Source: Lachnospiraceae bacterium (GTDB lineage: Bacteria > Bacillota > Clostridia > Lachnospirales > Lachnospiraceae). Taken from it: DNA of 6,585 bases. The notes beneath the pieces were generated by a model. That model did no database searches and was not told the origin of the DNA. It worked only from the letters and a program-made list of their open reading frames with translations. Made by a program: the position numbers and the translations under genes. Shown piece by piece: positions 6,395 to 6,585 of the stretch. The first letter of the stretch is position 1. Each line of letters begins with the position of its first letter. Where the stretch lies: positions 1-6,585 of the forward strand of contig JAFSWJ010000157.1 in NCBI GenBank assembly GCA_017444545.1, in the 5' to 3' direction.

Positions 6395-6435
6395 ATATCC
6401 AAACACTCGAATGAACAATATCCAAATACTCGGAT
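6395..6435 (+). repeat. Two 18-bp direct repeats, ATATCCAAAYACTCGRAT
   Basis: Copies at 6395-6412 and 6418-6435 match at 16 of 18 positions, with start-to-start spacing of 23 bp and the same orientation. The second copy ends 5 bp before the -35 hexamer. They share the CTCG(A/G)A core with the three upstream 13-bp repeats, giving five same-direction CTCG cores at 6285, 6313, 6346, 6406 and 6429. Confidence 0.82.
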
Positions 6436-6440
6436 AAATG

Positions 6441-6469
6441 TTGACCATTATGTCGGACAAGGTTATAAT
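6441..6469 (+). promoter_or_regulatory. Near-consensus sigma-A promoter for the DUF4143-like gene
   Basis: TTGACC at 6441-6446 and a perfect TATAAT at 6464-6469 are separated by exactly 17 nt. Transcription would start near 6476, giving a leader of only about 24 nt that contains the ribosome site. The adjoining direct repeats suggest the promoter is regulated from its upstream side. Confidence 0.82.
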
Positions 6470-6485
6470 GATACCATATTGAAGC

Positions 6486-6491
6486 AGGAGG
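6486..6491 (+). promoter_or_regulatory. Ribosome binding site choosing between two close ATGs
   Basis: AGGAGG is 8 nt before ATG 6500 but only 2 nt before ATG 6494 in the same frame. The spacing favours 6500. Confidence 0.7.
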
Positions 6492-6499
6492 ACATGGAT

Positions 6500-6585
6500 A
6501 TGAGGGAGTATTATACGCGGGTCTCAGATAAACTATTGTTAGAACATCTTGAATCAAAGGGAGCTGTGCTTGTGGAAGGGGCTAA
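6500..6585 (+). CDS. N-terminus of an AAA_14/DUF4143-type ATPase (partial)
   Basis: The gene starts at ATG 6500, or less likely at ATG 6494, and runs off the window. The 28 visible residues read MREYYTRVSDKLLLEHLE then SKGAVLVEGA. The pattern of R.hD..L...L...GAVLhEG is the usual N-terminus of AAA_14 ATPases with a C-terminal DUF4143 domain, where a Walker A loop (GxxxxGKT/S) follows directly after this point; here it is cut off after EGA. Family members are cytosolic P-loop ATPases of poorly understood function, patchily distributed and often multicopy within a genome. The gene has its own strong promoter and a repeat-rich upstream region, so it is an independent transcription unit from the flavoprotein gene. 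The assignment rests on a short stretch and would be settled by the next 100 bases. Confidence 0.7.
   Translation, partial: MREYYTRVSDKLLLEHLESKGAVLVEGA

Noticed and set aside
6284..6435. CRISPR array
   Set aside because: Repeats are only 13 and 18 bp, of two different kinds, unevenly spaced, and the gaps (5 to 20 bp within each group) are too short for spacers.

Overview
The window looks like chromosome of a Gram-positive anaerobe, most likely a Clostridia/Lachnospiraceae member (Butyrivibrio, Roseburia or a relative). The pointers are moderate GC, heavy use of AGG/AGA and ATA codons, strong AGGAGG-type ribosome sites before nearly every gene, a lipobox lipoprotein, a clostripain-like C-terminus and a GGGACAG-type REP-like hairpin. 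The taxonomic call is an inference from style; no rRNA or marker gene is present. All genes lie on the + strand.

Layout. (1) 1-319 is the 3' end of a gene whose C-terminus weakly resembles clostripain-family (C11) proteases. (2) 343-1332 follows 23 nt later and encodes a lipoprotein with a very acidic stalk and two small beta-rich domains. A GC-rich hairpin with a TTCG loop at 1348-1387 closes this pair. (3) 1489-4785 encodes a 1098-residue membrane protein: two successive TM / roughly 300-residue ectodomain / TM modules of Cache-like appearance, followed by an MscS-type mechanosensitive channel. It has its own weak promoter candidate. (4) 4826-5470, 40 nt downstream, is a small metallo-beta-lactamase-fold hydrolase of the UlaG-like type. 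(5) A REP-like hairpin element occupies 5471-5522. (6) 5554-6282 is a flavodoxin-fold oxidoreductase with a CX2CX2CX7C motif, as in iron-sulfur flavoproteins. (7) 6283-6493 is an AT-rich regulatory region holding three copies of one 13-bp direct repeat, two copies of an 18-bp direct repeat, a 10-bp palindrome and a near-consensus sigma-A promoter. (8) From 6500 to the window end is the start of a gene that resembles AAA_14/DUF4143 ATPases.

How the genes fit together. Genes 1 and 2 form a probable cell-surface pair (secreted protease-like protein and lipoprotein). The sensor-channel and the MBL hydrolase are probably co-transcribed, possibly with the flavoprotein, but no biochemical link among the three can be read from the sequence. 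The two signals most worth following are the MscS channel fused to tandem ectodomains, and the iterated same-orientation repeats packed against the promoter of the DUF4143-like ATPase.
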